A stretch of 64,000 nt of DNA from positions 67,349,144 to 67,413,143 of the forward strand of contig NC_079507.1 in assembly GCF_030052815.1 (NCBI RefSeq), written 5' to 3'. Shown here in pieces: positions 45,097-58,049 of this stretch (within the stretch, counting starts at the first letter, position 1; every line of letters starts with the position of its first letter). Below the pieces are notes generated by a model. The model saw only the letters and a list, made by a program, of their open reading frames with translations. It did no database searches and was not told where the DNA came from. The translations under genes and the position numbers were made by a program. This DNA is from Hevea brasiliensis (taxonomy: Eukaryota; Streptophyta; Magnoliopsida; Malpighiales; Euphorbiaceae).

Positions 45097-47819
45097 TTAG
45101 TATAGAGGTGCTTAATTTTTGTCCCTCATATACAGGTTAAGCTCATTCTATGCGAAATTGCCAATGTCAGACCTATGGAGTGTTTTTTCTTTTTATTTTT
45201 TTTTTTTTCTTTTGTTTTGGGGCGGGCGGCGTGTACGCCGAATGGGGTGACGGAATGGTGGAAGGTAACATAGACAATAAATTGAAACAGACAGACAACA
45301 GCCACAATGTTTTGATAGAGGTTATTGGGATACTGTTCCTCTTGCCATCACTAATAAAGCCTACTTCACCTCTTTTTATCTTGGGGTTTGTAACTGTCTA
45401 GCATCCACACGTTTCAAAAAAAAACATTCTCTGTGAAAATCCTACAAAATTCATTCATGCTCGTTCTGTGGTAACGAGTTTCTAAATGACTCTGGCCTAT
45501 TGGTACCTTCAGCTGGTAGGGTCTAAAATATTTGCCATTTCCCTTGAAAGAAGGGTACTAGAGAAAAGTGAAGGAGAATTAAATAGCAACAGCTTTTCAA
45601 ATGGTTGTTCGGAAATCAATTTTCTGTGCATATGCACTTATTAAGATTTATTTAATACAATGCAAAAAATAACAATTTTATTAATAATTTGTATGAATAA
45701 TTATGTGAAATTGGTGCAAAAAGGTTATTTAATCATTTTATTAATTATTGTACAAAACGTAAATGTGTCGTAAAAATGATACGACCATGAAACTAAGGGA
45801 ATTTCGTTTAAGAGAGTTGGAAAGAACGTACGCTCGCCCGAAGCTGCAAAACAATTTTAACATTGGACCTCTTGAACCTGCAATCGAAGAAAATATAATG
45901 ACGTTTTCCAAGGAATTAATAGGCCAAACAAGTCCCAACGCAACAGTGAATGCTAAATGCCAGCCCCAGGTTACGATTATCCAAGCTTCAAGTCTGCAGG
46001 ATCCGGGTTCATTAGCAAGTTCAAAGTCACCTGCCACATCTGCCTAAAACTTCCGATTCAAATCTTCACAAATGCTGTATTCCATTTTACCCTGCTAAAT
46101 TCATTTTTCAGATGACCCATAATTTGAAAATGAATGGCCAAACACTTTTTCTTCTTTCCTTTTTTTAAAGATTGGCAAATGAATCTAAACATTGGATCAC
46201 AAAACCTGAGGCACATCCTCGGATAACATGAACAGTAAAAAAGGGGTTGTCGTGTCTAAATATTTAACAGGCTAACCTTCGAACTGTCGCATTAACTTAC
46301 AATTACTAGATGATAAACAAGCAGCCAGTGCAGCTGCTTTTTTTTTTTTTTTGTTAAATCTGTGGAATGAAAAGCATCAAAAGGCTCAAACATAGATTTT
46401 CTTTGGCCTTCACCTATTCTAAGATAACAAGCCTTCTACATAATTGTCCAATTACCGCAAATTCTTCTCGAACATGTTAGGTAGTAAGTAGCAGGCTTAA
46501 CATCGCCCCTCCCCGTTTGATGCTTGTGGACATTTCTTTGAATGATCACTGTCTTCATCTCAATGCTAGGTTTCTGAGCTTCTCAGTTCATCCAGTTTCA
46601 GTCTGGCATCTGTAGTTTCATCTTGCACCTGAGTTGCCTGGTTCTCTGTCATGTTTTCCTGCAAAACCTTCATAAATGCTGAATATAAATTTATAAGCCA
46701 TTGATCTTTACATAATAACTGATTTAACGTTAATTGTATTCTAAAGGAACACTTATTAGCTGTCATATTACCTGCAATAACTCAGTCATCTTGGCAGTTC
46801 TATAATTAACCAAAGGTCTTGACACGACTGCAGGGTGATTATGCAGGGCAGGCTGCACTGATTGCAAGGGCTCAACAGAAAGCGGCTGATCTGTGTCACT
46901 GATATCATCCTCTGCAGCAAGGCCAGAATCTTTAGCAGGCAAATTAACAGCTGAACCATTATCAGTCTTTGTTGACTGTGAAGGGACTTGAGTTATTTTA
47001 ATGACTTCTGTTAACAGTTTCTCAAAGGGCATACCAGGCAATTTCATTGATTTGGCTTCAGCATCTTGCTGTGCTGCTGCTAAATTTTGATTAACACTGG
47101 CTTCCTTTTGTATGCTTGAAGACATTAACTGGTGGTCATTTTGAGATTGAAAGTGAAGCAACTGGGTTTCAACTGCCAGCACTTGGTTTGTGGGCGTTGA
47201 TCCATTTGATGGATGAGCAGCATCTAGCACCCGTTTTCCCTTGAAGGCCATTGCATCAGTAGGTTGGGTTGCGGCTGAAGATGGTCCACTGGCATTCCCA
47301 TTTGATAAATCAACAGGTTGGAGTAAAACAGGCACCACATTGCCTCTTGAGATCACAGGAGTTTGATTTGCCATTGAAGGCACCTGTTTGCCTTCGGAGG
47401 TTATCGGATTAGCCGCTCGAGCTGTATGAACAATTCCATTTCTATCTCTTGGGATGGGAATCTCATTTCTTCTGATCATTTGGACGCCTGGGGCAACATC
47501 ATTGTCAGTGGAAACAGGAACATAACGTCCAGACTTAAAAACAACACCCCTCAAAGTGGTTTCTGAGTTGCCAACACTAACAGTGAGTAAATATCCAGCA
47601 TCAAATGCTGCCTCAATGACACCATGAACTACCTGACCCACCATGACATCAGTTGCATCATTAGCTGAATCTACTTGATGGGGCTGATCTCCATTGACCC
47701 CTACAAATCCAGGCGGAACATGAGAGCTCTCCCCATGATTTGGATTTGGATTCATTGAAGCATGAACATCACTTCCATGACCAAGATTTGGTCTTGGATG
47801 CTTACGTGGACGACCACGC
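44870..47819 (+). repeat. Tandem triplication, unit 3 (2950 bp)
   Basis: Third direct copy. On its right it continues into the true 5' end of the AT-hook gene (CCACGCTTGCGCTTCAC), so this is the copy attached to native upstream sequence. Private changes include the pyrimidine/G-run near 45185-45240 and four amino-acid-changing sites in the AT-hook exon. Confidence 0.95.
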
Positions 47820-47881
47820 TTGCGCTTCACAAGAATGATTGCTGATTCATCAGGATGATTCCCTTGGTTTGCTTCGCTCAT
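46566..47881 (-). CDS. AT-hook motif protein (At5g54930-like), intact copy
   Basis: Exons 47881-46772 and 46658-46566 join to 400 aa. One AT-hook, KRKRGRPRKHPRP (19-31), should bind the minor groove of AT-rich DNA in the nucleus. It is followed by a conserved block (MVGQVVHGVIEAAFDAGYLL, TTLRGVVFKSGRYVPVS, about 78-125) and a long Ser/Gln/Asn-rich region with no known domain. The ATG at 47881 is used; an in-frame upstream ATG at 47923 lies in a likely 5' UTR exon next to an acceptor (TTTTCATTGCAG near 47948). The gene is convergent with the PAM2 gene, matching the recalled At5g54920/At5g54930 pair. It ends inside unit 3 of the triplication, and two 5'-truncated copies lie downstream. Confidence 0.85.
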
Positions 47882-50800
47882 GTTCAGTATATGAAAAATA
47901 AACTTTACCTGTGTTCCACGCAAGCTAATATGTGGTTTTCCCTCCCTGCAATGAAAAATGTGGTTAATTTAGAGTTCATGGAAGTAAATTGTCTACCAAC
48001 CATTACATTAATTGTCCCACTACAGACCATTACATGTCAAAAGTCTAGATGCTAATGCTTTCAATAATCAACTTTAGTAAGCATGATGGTCACCCCACCT
48101 CACTACAGAATAGAGTAATGGCAGATGCAAAACAAAATGATGGATGGCGCATCTAACACTTGACTGCATAAACATTTTTAAACATATTATATACAGCTAA
48201 AATCCAACCTAATATCACAGTTCACAATCCAACACAGAACATTTTTATGCTCAATAGTGCTCAGGCATTCTAAGAATTTTTAAGTGTTCTATTTGCTTAA
48301 AATTGCAAATGTCCTGAATCAAGAAAATCCTCCAAACTCTTACTCTTGGACATCAAATATGAATGTATATGCCAAAATCAATTTGTCCAAAATTAGTATA
48401 AGAAATATTAGAAGGTAGAAACTGATGTCTATGTGATGCCTTGAGAAAATAAAACTCAAGAGAATAAGGAAAATCCTAGGGAACATGTATTTACAAACAT
48501 AGGCTGAACTAACAATACAACAGAACCCAAGAACAGCATCCAATCCTACATCCATGGTTGTGAACTGCCATGATTTTGAAAATCATCCTCTTCATCTTAA
48601 TTTATGCTGCACACAAAATATTTGCTCGAGAAAGCTAAAACTTGCAGACCGTGTCAGGCCACAGAGCAATATATTTAACAAAAAAAGATGAAACTACTGC
48701 AACAAGCACACAGCATGTGATCATATTCACATGTTTATTTAAATAACCACTGCGTAGCACTGGTCCTGTCTATGCAGGTTCCTAAAAGAAGTTTCTGGAT
48801 ACAGTCCCAACTTCAAGCTTCAATTTTGCATGTAACAGCAAATGGCAACTCCCAAATATAGTAATGAGACTAGTGTTCCCCAGAGTATTTGTCACCAATA
48901 TGCATAGAAAAAGAAAAACAAATAGAAGCAGTACAAGAAATATACACATATACATAGAGATCAAAGGTTTAAAATGCTGCACGCAGAAACATCAAATACC
49001 ATTTGTAGAAAGCCCACAATTTCCTGATACTAGACCATAACTTAAGTAAATGTATTGAAAAATGTGAAGAAAAAATAGGAAAGCAGTGATTGCAGGCCAT
49101 AAGCAAATAATTCCAGCAAGTTATGAAGTCAGGTAACAAGCAATTAATTTTGAAGAAAGAAAAGAACCAAATTTTGCCAATTAACATGAGAAATACTTGT
49201 CATTAGGAACTTAGGCAGAAAAAAAATAACTAAAAAAAAACTTTATAGGGAAGAATCAAATAATATTTCCAGACAAACTCAACTCCTACAATGTGACAAT
49301 ACCACTTTGCAAACTAAAATGCACCAATTTCAGTAATCCTGAGTCTCTTATATATCCACAATTGAGAAATTCCCAAGAGGCTACATGCAGGAGTAAGGAT
49401 ATCTTATTAGCGGTTGTGTACTATATGTTTCAACCAACTGAAAACAAGATAAAGGGGGAAAAAGTTATTAGCCCCAGAAAGAAAATTCATTACATCTGAT
49501 ATGGGAATCACGTATTAATTACAAGCATAAAATACATTTGGGAGTTGAATATATAACTCCACACTAGATTCAGCTAGTTTAGCTTCTGCAAAACTTTGAA
49601 ATGCACATCTTTCGATGTTTTATGATAGAGTTAGGAACCCAATCAATTTGAATAAAGCTACAGCACCAACAGAGAATCAAGGCTGAAATTCTACAAGGAA
49701 AATCACTATTTATTCCTTCTATTTTAACAAAACTAACTATTTAATCATCCTATTTTGAAAAATATATTAACTAATCTCAGTATTTTTATTCCATTTACTC
49801 TTTGATCCCTCCAGTCATTTTAGGTGTCAGTTTGAATTTCATTTGGTCTCAATAATTTGAAAAACATAACTATATAGTTCCTCTATTTTTTAAATCTTGA
49901 ATTATTAATTTCTCTCTCCTTTAAATACAGCAGACTAACAAAAATTTCATTTAAACAGAACGGAAGGGACTAAAGAATAGACATAACAAAAATGCAGGGA
50001 CTAACTAATGTACTTTTCAAAATAGAAGAATAACCAAGTAGTTAGTTTGTAAAGTGACTATATAGTAATTTTTCCAATCCTATATTCCAGATATTAATTT
50101 CCTCCACGTCCAGGCTTCCAACAGTAATGAAGGAGCGATTGAATAGCATATTATCACAACACAGCCAGTAATAATACTAGAACTTTATTTCCATTAGAAA
50201 CAAACCATCACGCACTATAAGAATGGGCAATAAAAGGAAAAACTACAAAAAAGTGAGCATCAATTACACAATAATCGTGAAAATATACAACAACTAAAAC
50301 CCAATTACAAATACTGAGAGAATAAACACACTAGACCACATATATTCTTGCCACAATGGCAATATAAACAACCCCTGAAAGAACAAATACATACAACCCA
50401 TTAGAAAGTTAAAAGGGCAACCCAAAAAAATAAATAAATAAAGACTTCAAATTTCACAAATTTATTCTCACAGAACCCTTAGCATAATTGGGTGCTGAGA
50501 AAATATCAGGATGAGGATTATCAAAATCATGTTAGCTTCAATTAGAATTTTTTCTGAAAAAGAAAAAAAAAAGCAGCATAAGGGTAAAAAATTTTCAGAA
50601 AGCATCAAGAAGCCTAGGGATGGTGAAGAATGAGTACCTGCTGAACAGTGATCTGTGGGGAAATGGAAAATAAGAGAAACCCAAGAAATAATTAAAATTT
50701 AAATTTAAATTTAAATTTAAAAAAAAAAAAAGCCGCTTTCAACGAAAATTAAAAAAACATTAGGAAACCCACCCTGAATTTGCTTGTCCGCTGCGGGTCC

Positions 50801-50900
50801 CCTCCAGTGCTATACTGACTTGGTTGTGACCTAGAATTTGTGACGAAGCAATAGAAAACTGCCTTGTAATTTGGCGTCACCCGTAGCATTGGAAAAAAGT
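47882..50900 (-). other. Probable 5' UTR, leader intron and promoter of the AT-hook gene
   Basis: No protein gene seen. On the minus strand a GC-richer stretch at about 50770-50960 looks like a transcript start/5' exon. A long leader intron could end at the acceptor near 47948. A 379-bp foldback MITE (49697-50075) lies inside. An (AAATTT)n run is at 50693-50720. Exact leader exons cannot be fixed without cDNA. Confidence 0.4.
49697..50075. mobile_element. Foldback MITE with ~125-bp terminal inverted repeats
   Basis: The left arm (about 49697-49825, starting GGAAAATCACTATTTATTCC) is matched with scattered differences by the inverse complement of the right arm (about 49950-50075, ending AATTTTTCC). 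Shared blocks include CTATTTTGAAAA and ACATTTAG/ATTAACTAAT-like pieces. The centre is ~125 bp. The long arms suit Mutator-like or foldback MITEs. No clear target duplication. RNA from it would form a long hairpin. Confidence 0.6.
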
Positions 50901-50960
50901 CTTTTGGTGGAGCAGCCGTGTAGGAAAGCCACTCGGTCTGGTCCGTATTATAGTTATGGA

Positions 50961-52832
50961 CCTCTTAGAAGCTGCTGGAAATTCAGAAATTGGCAGCAGA
51001 AAAATAAAATAAAATAAAATAAAAAATTTATTATCTTTGAATTCAAAGTCTAATATTTTTTTTTATAGAGCTTCGAAAAAAAATATTTTTTATAGATATT
51101 AAATTTTAAAATAAATAATTTTTTATAACAAAATAAATATACTGTAATTTTTTTAATTAAATAAATAATATATTTTCAGTTATTAAATTAAATTAAATTA
51201 GGTAAAGTTAATATATTATTTTTTTAAATATTATTTTAAGTATTCTTAATAAATTATTAAATATATTTAATTTTAAATTATTTTAATAAAAATTATTTTC
51301 TTAACAATTATGTTATAAATTATTTAAATAAATGCACAATAATACCACACAATCATACAGAATTAATATTAGCGCTTTCAAAACCAAAAAAAAAAAAAAA
51401 TTAAGCTTACCTGGAAATGTTTAATTATTGTAATATTATAATAAGAACTGAAGAAGGGATGAAGATGAAGTTTCTGTATACAGTTGTTCCTTTGTTCTGA
51501 CCTTTCCAGTTGCCTTCTCTGGTGCACCCACAAGTGGCAAATGCCTTCTCCCTCTTTTTTTTTTTTTTTTTTTTTATCAGAGCAAATGCCTTCTCTCAGT
51601 GTCAAATAATCTTCTTGTATGTATAATCCTACAAGGTAAGATTATTTTTATAATTTTTTTTTCCTTAATATAGTGTTAAATTATATTACTTTTCAGTAAT
51701 AGTTTATTTTCTTGGTCAGAAGACCATGACGATGACAACAACATATGAGATTATGCGTTCTAATAATCACATAGAGTGGACCAATTATAATTTTTTTATT
51801 TTATTAGTTAATCATTTAGCTAATCACAGTTTTCCCGTTGGCTGCATTTCATGGTTTCCTTAATCATATTCTTTGACATGACTTGCTGCTGAGTATGAAT
51901 AAAAAAGTATTTGTTTTAATTCATAAATCGGTTAAATTAACTTAATAAATTTAAATGAGTTAAAATTATTATAAGATGATTTAATTTTTTATTTTAATAT
52001 TATAAATTAATTTAATCGAATATTTTATTATATTATTTTTATTTAATTTTTAAAATTTTATCATAAATCTTATTTAATATTTTTTTAATCATTTTAATAA
52101 TAAATATATTTATAAGTTATTTATATCTAATACATTAATTATTTATCGATCACACTTATAAATACTTTAATTAAATACATAATTATTTAAAATTTTAAAT
52201 ATTTATAAATTCAAATTAACTTAAAAGCACTAACACCCTCTGACTTGTGTTCACTGCGACTACCATCATAGGATACATCTAATGTTTAAATGATAATCCA
52301 ACATTTGATCATTGCCTGTTACTGCAGTATTGCTCTCAATTTATATCACATCCAAATCCAATTGCCTGGATGTAGCACATACAATTGAACATATGAGAAA
52401 CGACTCTAATACCGTTGAGATAAAGTTCATTGGTGCTTCTTCTTGTGCATCACCATTGAGGCAACTGTACGTCTGCAAAGCGGTAAATACAAATAAATAA
52501 ATAAATAAGAGGAGGTAACCTAGAGTACCATATCATGTAGGGGGGAAAAAAGTTCATTTACAGGATCAGTGAGAAGGTAACATCACATCATTGCAGAAAA
52601 TTATAGCAGTTATACAAGGCACATGAAAAACCTATTATGCAACTGATATGGATCAAGCAAACAGTGCTATTGCAAGAGAATCAGCACTATAAACATCAGT
52701 AGTTCTGTTAATCTAAACACTACATTTCCCTTATGCTTATTGTAGCTTTTAACAAAGCACTGCCGCAGATTGTTAGAATTACAAAGAGGAGTGCCTCAAC
52801 TAGGAGGATCTAGGGACTATTTCTGGTACCTT
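50961..52832. other. AT-rich spacer between AT-hook and LPAT genes
   Basis: Contains (AAAAT)n at 51002-51027, AT-rich blocks 51040-51330 and 51900-52230, a T20-class run at 51559-51576 and (AAAT)n at 52487-52508. The last ~200 bp are the LPAT 3' UTR. No gene supported. Confidence 0.55.
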
Positions 52833-54976
52833 CTAACAAAGAGGCCTTTGAGACTCTGGAAGGTTTCCAACATATGTGTCATGTACCATTTTTACATAGT
52901 CATCAATTTTATCAGCCGTCCAATCATCAGTTTTTATGGGACGGAGAAACTTGACTGTTATAGGCACTGGCCGAACATGCAAGCTGCCTTTCCTCCATGC
53001 TAGGTGGGTACCTGTCAGGACCATGGGAACTATTGGAAGGCGTGTTTGCAATGCCAAATGAACAAAACCCTGCAAGGGAAAACACAAATGAAGAAAAGGG
53101 TAAAATTGCTGAACTGTCAAGTACAAGCAAAAAGAAAGAAAAAAGTCATCGGGAAGGGAAATCTACACATCTGCATCTCTAGCTTAGGGTGCACAACAGC
53201 ACAAGGTTTTGAAGAACTACATCTGATTGAGGAAGACCACAAAATGTAAAAGAATTCCATACTTATGGCAAAGTATCCCATCCACTTCATAACTCAGAAA
53301 AATTAAGATGATCATTGGTAAAAGGAATTTAAAAACATTTCACAGAAGATGTCTAGATCACATCATCATGAAATGGAACTCGAGGCATACCACTGGGCAA
53401 AAAATGAATTCTAACTCATGAATGTTTTCTCACATGTGTTTGAAACACAAATCAGATTGATCTAGTTGTGTGATAAGTAAAAGTCATCACTAAAGCATTC
53501 AGTGAGTGAGCAATAAGAGCTCTCATAACAAATTGCTTTGGACAAAATACTTCTGCAATTCTACTATCATTCTATAGCATGAATGTATGATGATTGTGAG
53601 AATAACATTTTTTTCAGACAAGGAACTAACATTTACCTTTTTAAACGAAAGCAATCGTCCATTTTTGGACCTGGTGCCTTCAGGAAAAATGATTAGCGAT
53701 AGGTTGTTTCTGACAACTGCACAAGCTGCCTGCAAGAAGAAGATTTGTGAGTTCCATACATAGACAGAAAATGTGATTGACACAGTGGAGGGAAGATAGA
53801 AATGCTTACCTCTTTCATTGATTGAATTGCAGCAGTTGGGTTAGACCGATCTATCCGAAGATGATTGGCCAATACATAAAGTTGTCCAAATAGAGGGTAC
53901 CAGATTATCTAAAAAAACAAAAATTTCAGTCATCAGTGAATTTGAAGCTTCTCAATTATCTCCTCAAATGTACTTGAATTTGCAACAAATCTAGTCCGGA
54001 CAGTGCATTTCTATTTCCTCAGCTAGAAACCAAGCCAGTTGATTTCTAGCACACAAATTGATATGGAGTAAAAGAGCTTATCAATCTTGAAGTGCCATCA
54101 TTTATATTTTGAGGACATACAGATCAATATTAAACAAGATAGCCATCAAAATAATAGAAAAAGAACCTCCTTCTTTGCAATGCCAACTGTGCCTGTGGGG
54201 GTCAACCACATCATAAGGAAAATGTCTATAGGAGAAGCATGATTACTGATATAAATCGCCTTCTCATTTGAGAATTCGACACCTTCAATCTTTACAGAAT
54301 TCCCTAAGATCCACATCTGCAATCAAAATTCTGCATATCATTTAAAACAAATTAAAAGAAATGCAGGATGCTATTTTTATCTTATGATGTTAATTTTGAG
54401 AAACATATAACATCATAAGATAAAAATTTTCCTTCTGTTTTTCTCTAATCAATTTTCTCAGCAACCAAGGAAGGAAAGAAATGATTGAAAAAGGGAGGAA
54501 ATTAAAAAGTTTAGCAATCTTCTTCTTTCACACTGCTTTATTTGAAACTTAACCATTCATACTATAAAAGAGATGCAACTAATATGACAATGTGATCAAT
54601 ACCTACTTCCCAAGTAAGCTTGAAATGAATCATAAATAAAGTTGAAGCAACTCACCAGCATTCTACCAGTTACATGTCCATAAATATTTCCCTGCCTAAT
54701 CCTCTCATAAGGCCATGGCAAGAGCAAGAGCATGATTATAGCCCATACAAATGTTGTAACCATCATTGACACTAAACAGACCACAATCCTTATACAAGAT
54801 ATCAATGCAGAAATCCACCCATCATCATCAACATAAACATCAGTGTTGGGCCTTTTCTCCTCATCTTCCCTCCTCACTTTTTTCGGAATTTCTTTCACAT
54901 GTGGGGTGCAGTTTGTGTTGAGGAAACTCTCAAATCTCCTATTCCTCATAAAAGAAACACCTCCATTGCTCTCCAT
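52833..54976 (-). CDS. LPAT: 1-acyl-sn-glycerol-3-phosphate acyltransferase, class B (coconut/meadowfoam type)
   Basis: Five exons (54976-54656, 54316-54167, 53908-53810, 53729-53637, 53069-52833) join in frame to 299 aa. A hydrophobic region (about 52-85, ending LLPWPYERIRQ) anchors the protein in the ER. The PlsC acyltransferase motifs are intact: NHASPID (132-138, catalytic His-Asp), FPEGTR (205-210, phosphate binding) and VPMVLTGTHLAW (substrate pocket). It transfers an acyl group to the sn-2 position of lysophosphatidate, giving phosphatidate for glycerolipid and oil synthesis. The conserved second-exon and C-terminal blocks are closest to the class-B enzymes known from coconut and Limnanthes, as recalled. 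The ATG at 54976 gives the MESNGG start; the upstream in-frame part follows an acceptor-like CAG and looks like leader. No lesion. Confidence 0.92.
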
Positions 54977-56157
54977 GAGCTTTGCAACAGATATCCTGTA
55001 CAAGACAAGAGCAAAAGAAATTGTAAGATAGCTAAGCCTTAGTCCCAACGAGTTAAGCTCGGCTAAGGTTGTAAGTTAATTAATGAGTCAGGTTGCTGAA
55101 AAACTGCAAGAAATTGAAGGAATTGAACTAAAAGTTTCTGTATGATTAATTGTCTGAACTAGGCTCCGAGTTATGGGGTTTAAATTCCATTTCCTTTTAT
55201 TCTCTTCAATTTTTAGGCAGGATAAAGATAAATCTGTTCCTAGCCAAGCAAGATTAGTTCCACTAGCACAAAATATTACTCAAAGAGAGAGGATACTACT
55301 TGACCAAAATTACAGAGGTTGACTAAACCTCTAACTCTCCAGAAAACCGAGCGAAATCATACACTTTTGCTTGGTTGCCTAGAAAAGTAATAGAAAAAAA
55401 AAAGTAATAATAATAATCCTCCCCTCTTAAAGAAGGGCGAAGAGATGAAGGAAAGACCTGAATTTCTCCTTCACACTCGAACAAAACAAACAAACATTTC
55501 AGTCCAGTTAAGTCTAATAAGTTTTACAGCTTGGATAAAAATATATGAGACACGTATTTTCTTGTTCTTGTGCTTTTCCCGGCAAACAAACAGACCCAGA
55601 ACAACAATTTTGAGTTTTGAGATATACCCAGCAAACGTCACTTACCAACTATACCGTTTTCTCGAGAAAATAAAGGAAACAAGGCACAGAATCTGATAGA
55701 AAGTTCAAGGAGATAGGATAGGATATCTAAAGAGAGAATAGAGTATCAGGGTCTTGGAAGTCTTTCTCTTACAAATAACAAGAAAGAGAAGCCTTTGGTA
55801 GGCAAAGCAAGACGAAGACGCAGAAAATGTGGCGCTAAAGAATCGAGAGACATACAGACGGCAGGTAGGCAGTGGCCTACAAAACAAAGTATTTCTGTCC
55901 TTTTACTTGTTGAGTCTCACACGGCATATTACTTGGCCACTTCTGCTTGCTGTGGCCATGCCATACTGGAAAATACATATTTTTCCACCATTTTCTTTTA
56001 TGTACTTCTCAACCACACAATTCTTTTCATATGTACATCAAATTCATCATATCACAGTACTTACAATTCATGGTTGCAATTTTATCAATCCAAATTTCCA
56101 TGTTTTACGATCTTTTGCATTATTAGTTCAAAAATATTTATCAAATTTCAAAAAAAA

Positions 56158-56165
<8 letters not shown>

Positions 56166-56216
<51 letters not shown>
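56166..56216 (+). repeat. (AT)21 microsatellite followed by (GT)n
   Basis: Alternating AT from 56166 to 56207 runs into GTGTGTGTG. It lies ~1.2 kb upstream of the LPAT start. Reading frames over it (Tyr/Ile repeats) are artefacts. Confidence 0.95.
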
Positions 56217-57431
56217 AGTCACGTGCTTCACAAAAAACATATTTTTCCAAACTGGAAAAAGTTCTTCGATAAAAAAAAAAAAAAAAAGAAAAAAGAAAGA
56301 GTCGAGAGTCATGTGGCACATTAATGAACTTTTCTAGAAAAAGCACAGCCATATAAATGCTTGCAAATTGCAATGCCGAACATGCATCATCTTCTTCGTG
56401 CAAATGAAATGCAAATCCAACAAATATTTAAAATTTTAATATTATTTTATTTTTATTTGTGAATTAAACAAATAAATTTCATTTTCAAAAAATAAATACT
56501 ATAAATGAAAGGATTTTCAACCCAAGAGGCCAAGACAAACTCTTCCTTCTAGTTGACCTTATCATTTTAAACTCCATATATATTTTTTTTTTTTAAATAT
56601 AACTTTTTTTTTCTAATTTCTCTCAAATTGCTCTGAAATCGGGTTGAAATTTTTTTAAATAATTGAGTTTTACTAAGAGTGATATTAGATGAGTCAAATT
56701 GATCGGATCAAATGGGGATATATATGAAAATCCATATATTAAAATTTGAAGCTCTTATTAATGAATTAAAAATAGATGAAGTTACAATTATAACCTTAAT
56801 AAATTAGACCTAATTTCAAGGTATCACAATTAATGTTTATTTAATTTCAAAGTCTACTACATGAGTTTTCAAATTCCAATTTCCTTTTTAAGATTTTTTT
56901 TTCTTTTCTCTCCGTTTCTCTCTAACCAAACATTCAATAGCTCATACTTAAATTAGAAAAATCATAAATCTTGCTATTTTCTAACTTAGCTTAACGAAAC
57001 GATGCGTTGAATCATTGAGAAATGAGAAGAAGATTATAGCATAATGTAAAACGGTGTGCATAATAATTACGAAAGAATAGGACTAAACATGAAGAAAGTG
57101 TTACAAAGAACGCTTAGCCAGCAAATATTTCTAGAAAAATAATAAGTAATATGTTAATATATAAATTAATACATTAACATATAATTTATAATTTATTTAG
57201 TCGTTTGCTCCATTTTGTATTTCTTTTTAATTTAAAAAAAAATTAGTCAGAAAAAACTGTAATCGCTTTGAAACTTTTTTTTTAATTTAAAAATAATAAA
57301 TTACTCATAAAAAAAAGAGTGCAGCCATTTTTGCATTACTTCTCTTTTTTTAAGTTTAAAATTTATTGGATATTAAGCAATTGAACAATTATATATATAG
57401 TTAAATTCAAATACTATTTAATATCTAAAAG

Positions 57432-57434
<3 letters not shown>

Positions 57435-57482
<48 letters not shown>
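57435..57482 (+). repeat. (TA)24 microsatellite
   Basis: Uninterrupted TA dinucleotides in the gene-free spacer, just before the ~120-bp tandem repeat. Confidence 0.95.
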
Positions 57483-57486
<4 letters not shown>

Positions 57487-57494
57487 TGTAATTT

Positions 57495-58045
57495 ATGAAA
57501 GAGGTAGCTTATATTCGAGTGCTATGTATAAATTACATGGAGTTAAAATATGCATTATATGTATATTTAATTATAATATATTTCATAATTGATCTAAGTA
57601 TTAATAATTTTATAAAGAACAATCAATGAAAAATGTAGTGTATATTATAATACTTGTACTAATTATATGGAATTAAGATATGCATAACACGTTTAATTAT
57701 AATATGTTCATAATTGATTTAAGTGCTAATTGCATTACAAAAAGTAAATTAATTAAAGACCTAGCATTATAATGCTATGTATTAATTAAATAAGGTATGC
57801 ATATCACTTTTAATTTGATCATTTTATATAATTGATTTAGGTATCTATAATTTTATAAGGAGCAATTAATAGAAAATCTAACACATATTATATAGTGCTA
57901 TGTACTAATTATATAGAGTTAAAACATGCATAACACATTTAATTATAATATGTTTTATAATTGATTTAAGTGCTAATTGAATTTTAAAAAACAATTGATA
58001 AAAGATTGGCATATATTATAGTGTTATATACTAATTATATCGATA
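57495..58045 (+). repeat. Diverged ~115-130-bp tandem repeat, about 4.5 copies
   Basis: The block TTTAATTATAATATG.. + ATAATTGATTTAAGTGCTAA + ..AATTATAT..AT/AGCATAACAC recurs with starts near 57566, 57692, 57808 and 57938 (spacing 126, 116, 130), preceded by a partial copy from 57495. Copies differ by many substitutions and small indels, so the array is old. Confidence 0.75.
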
Positions 58046-58049
58046 AAAG

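Noticed and set aside
38968..47819. Reading the three repeats as an LTR retrotransposon or a CRISPR-like array
   Set aside because: Units are contiguous, carry host exons, and lack terminal dinucleotides, primer sites or transposon proteins.
14..54976. Lipid-gene cluster (FAD4, FAX, LPAT) as a functional cluster
   Set aside because: The three genes act in different compartments, are separated by unrelated genes, and have ordinary syntenic neighbours. Chance is the simplest explanation.
56128..56403. Frames with Tyr-Ile repeats
   Set aside because: They are translations of the (AT)n microsatellite.
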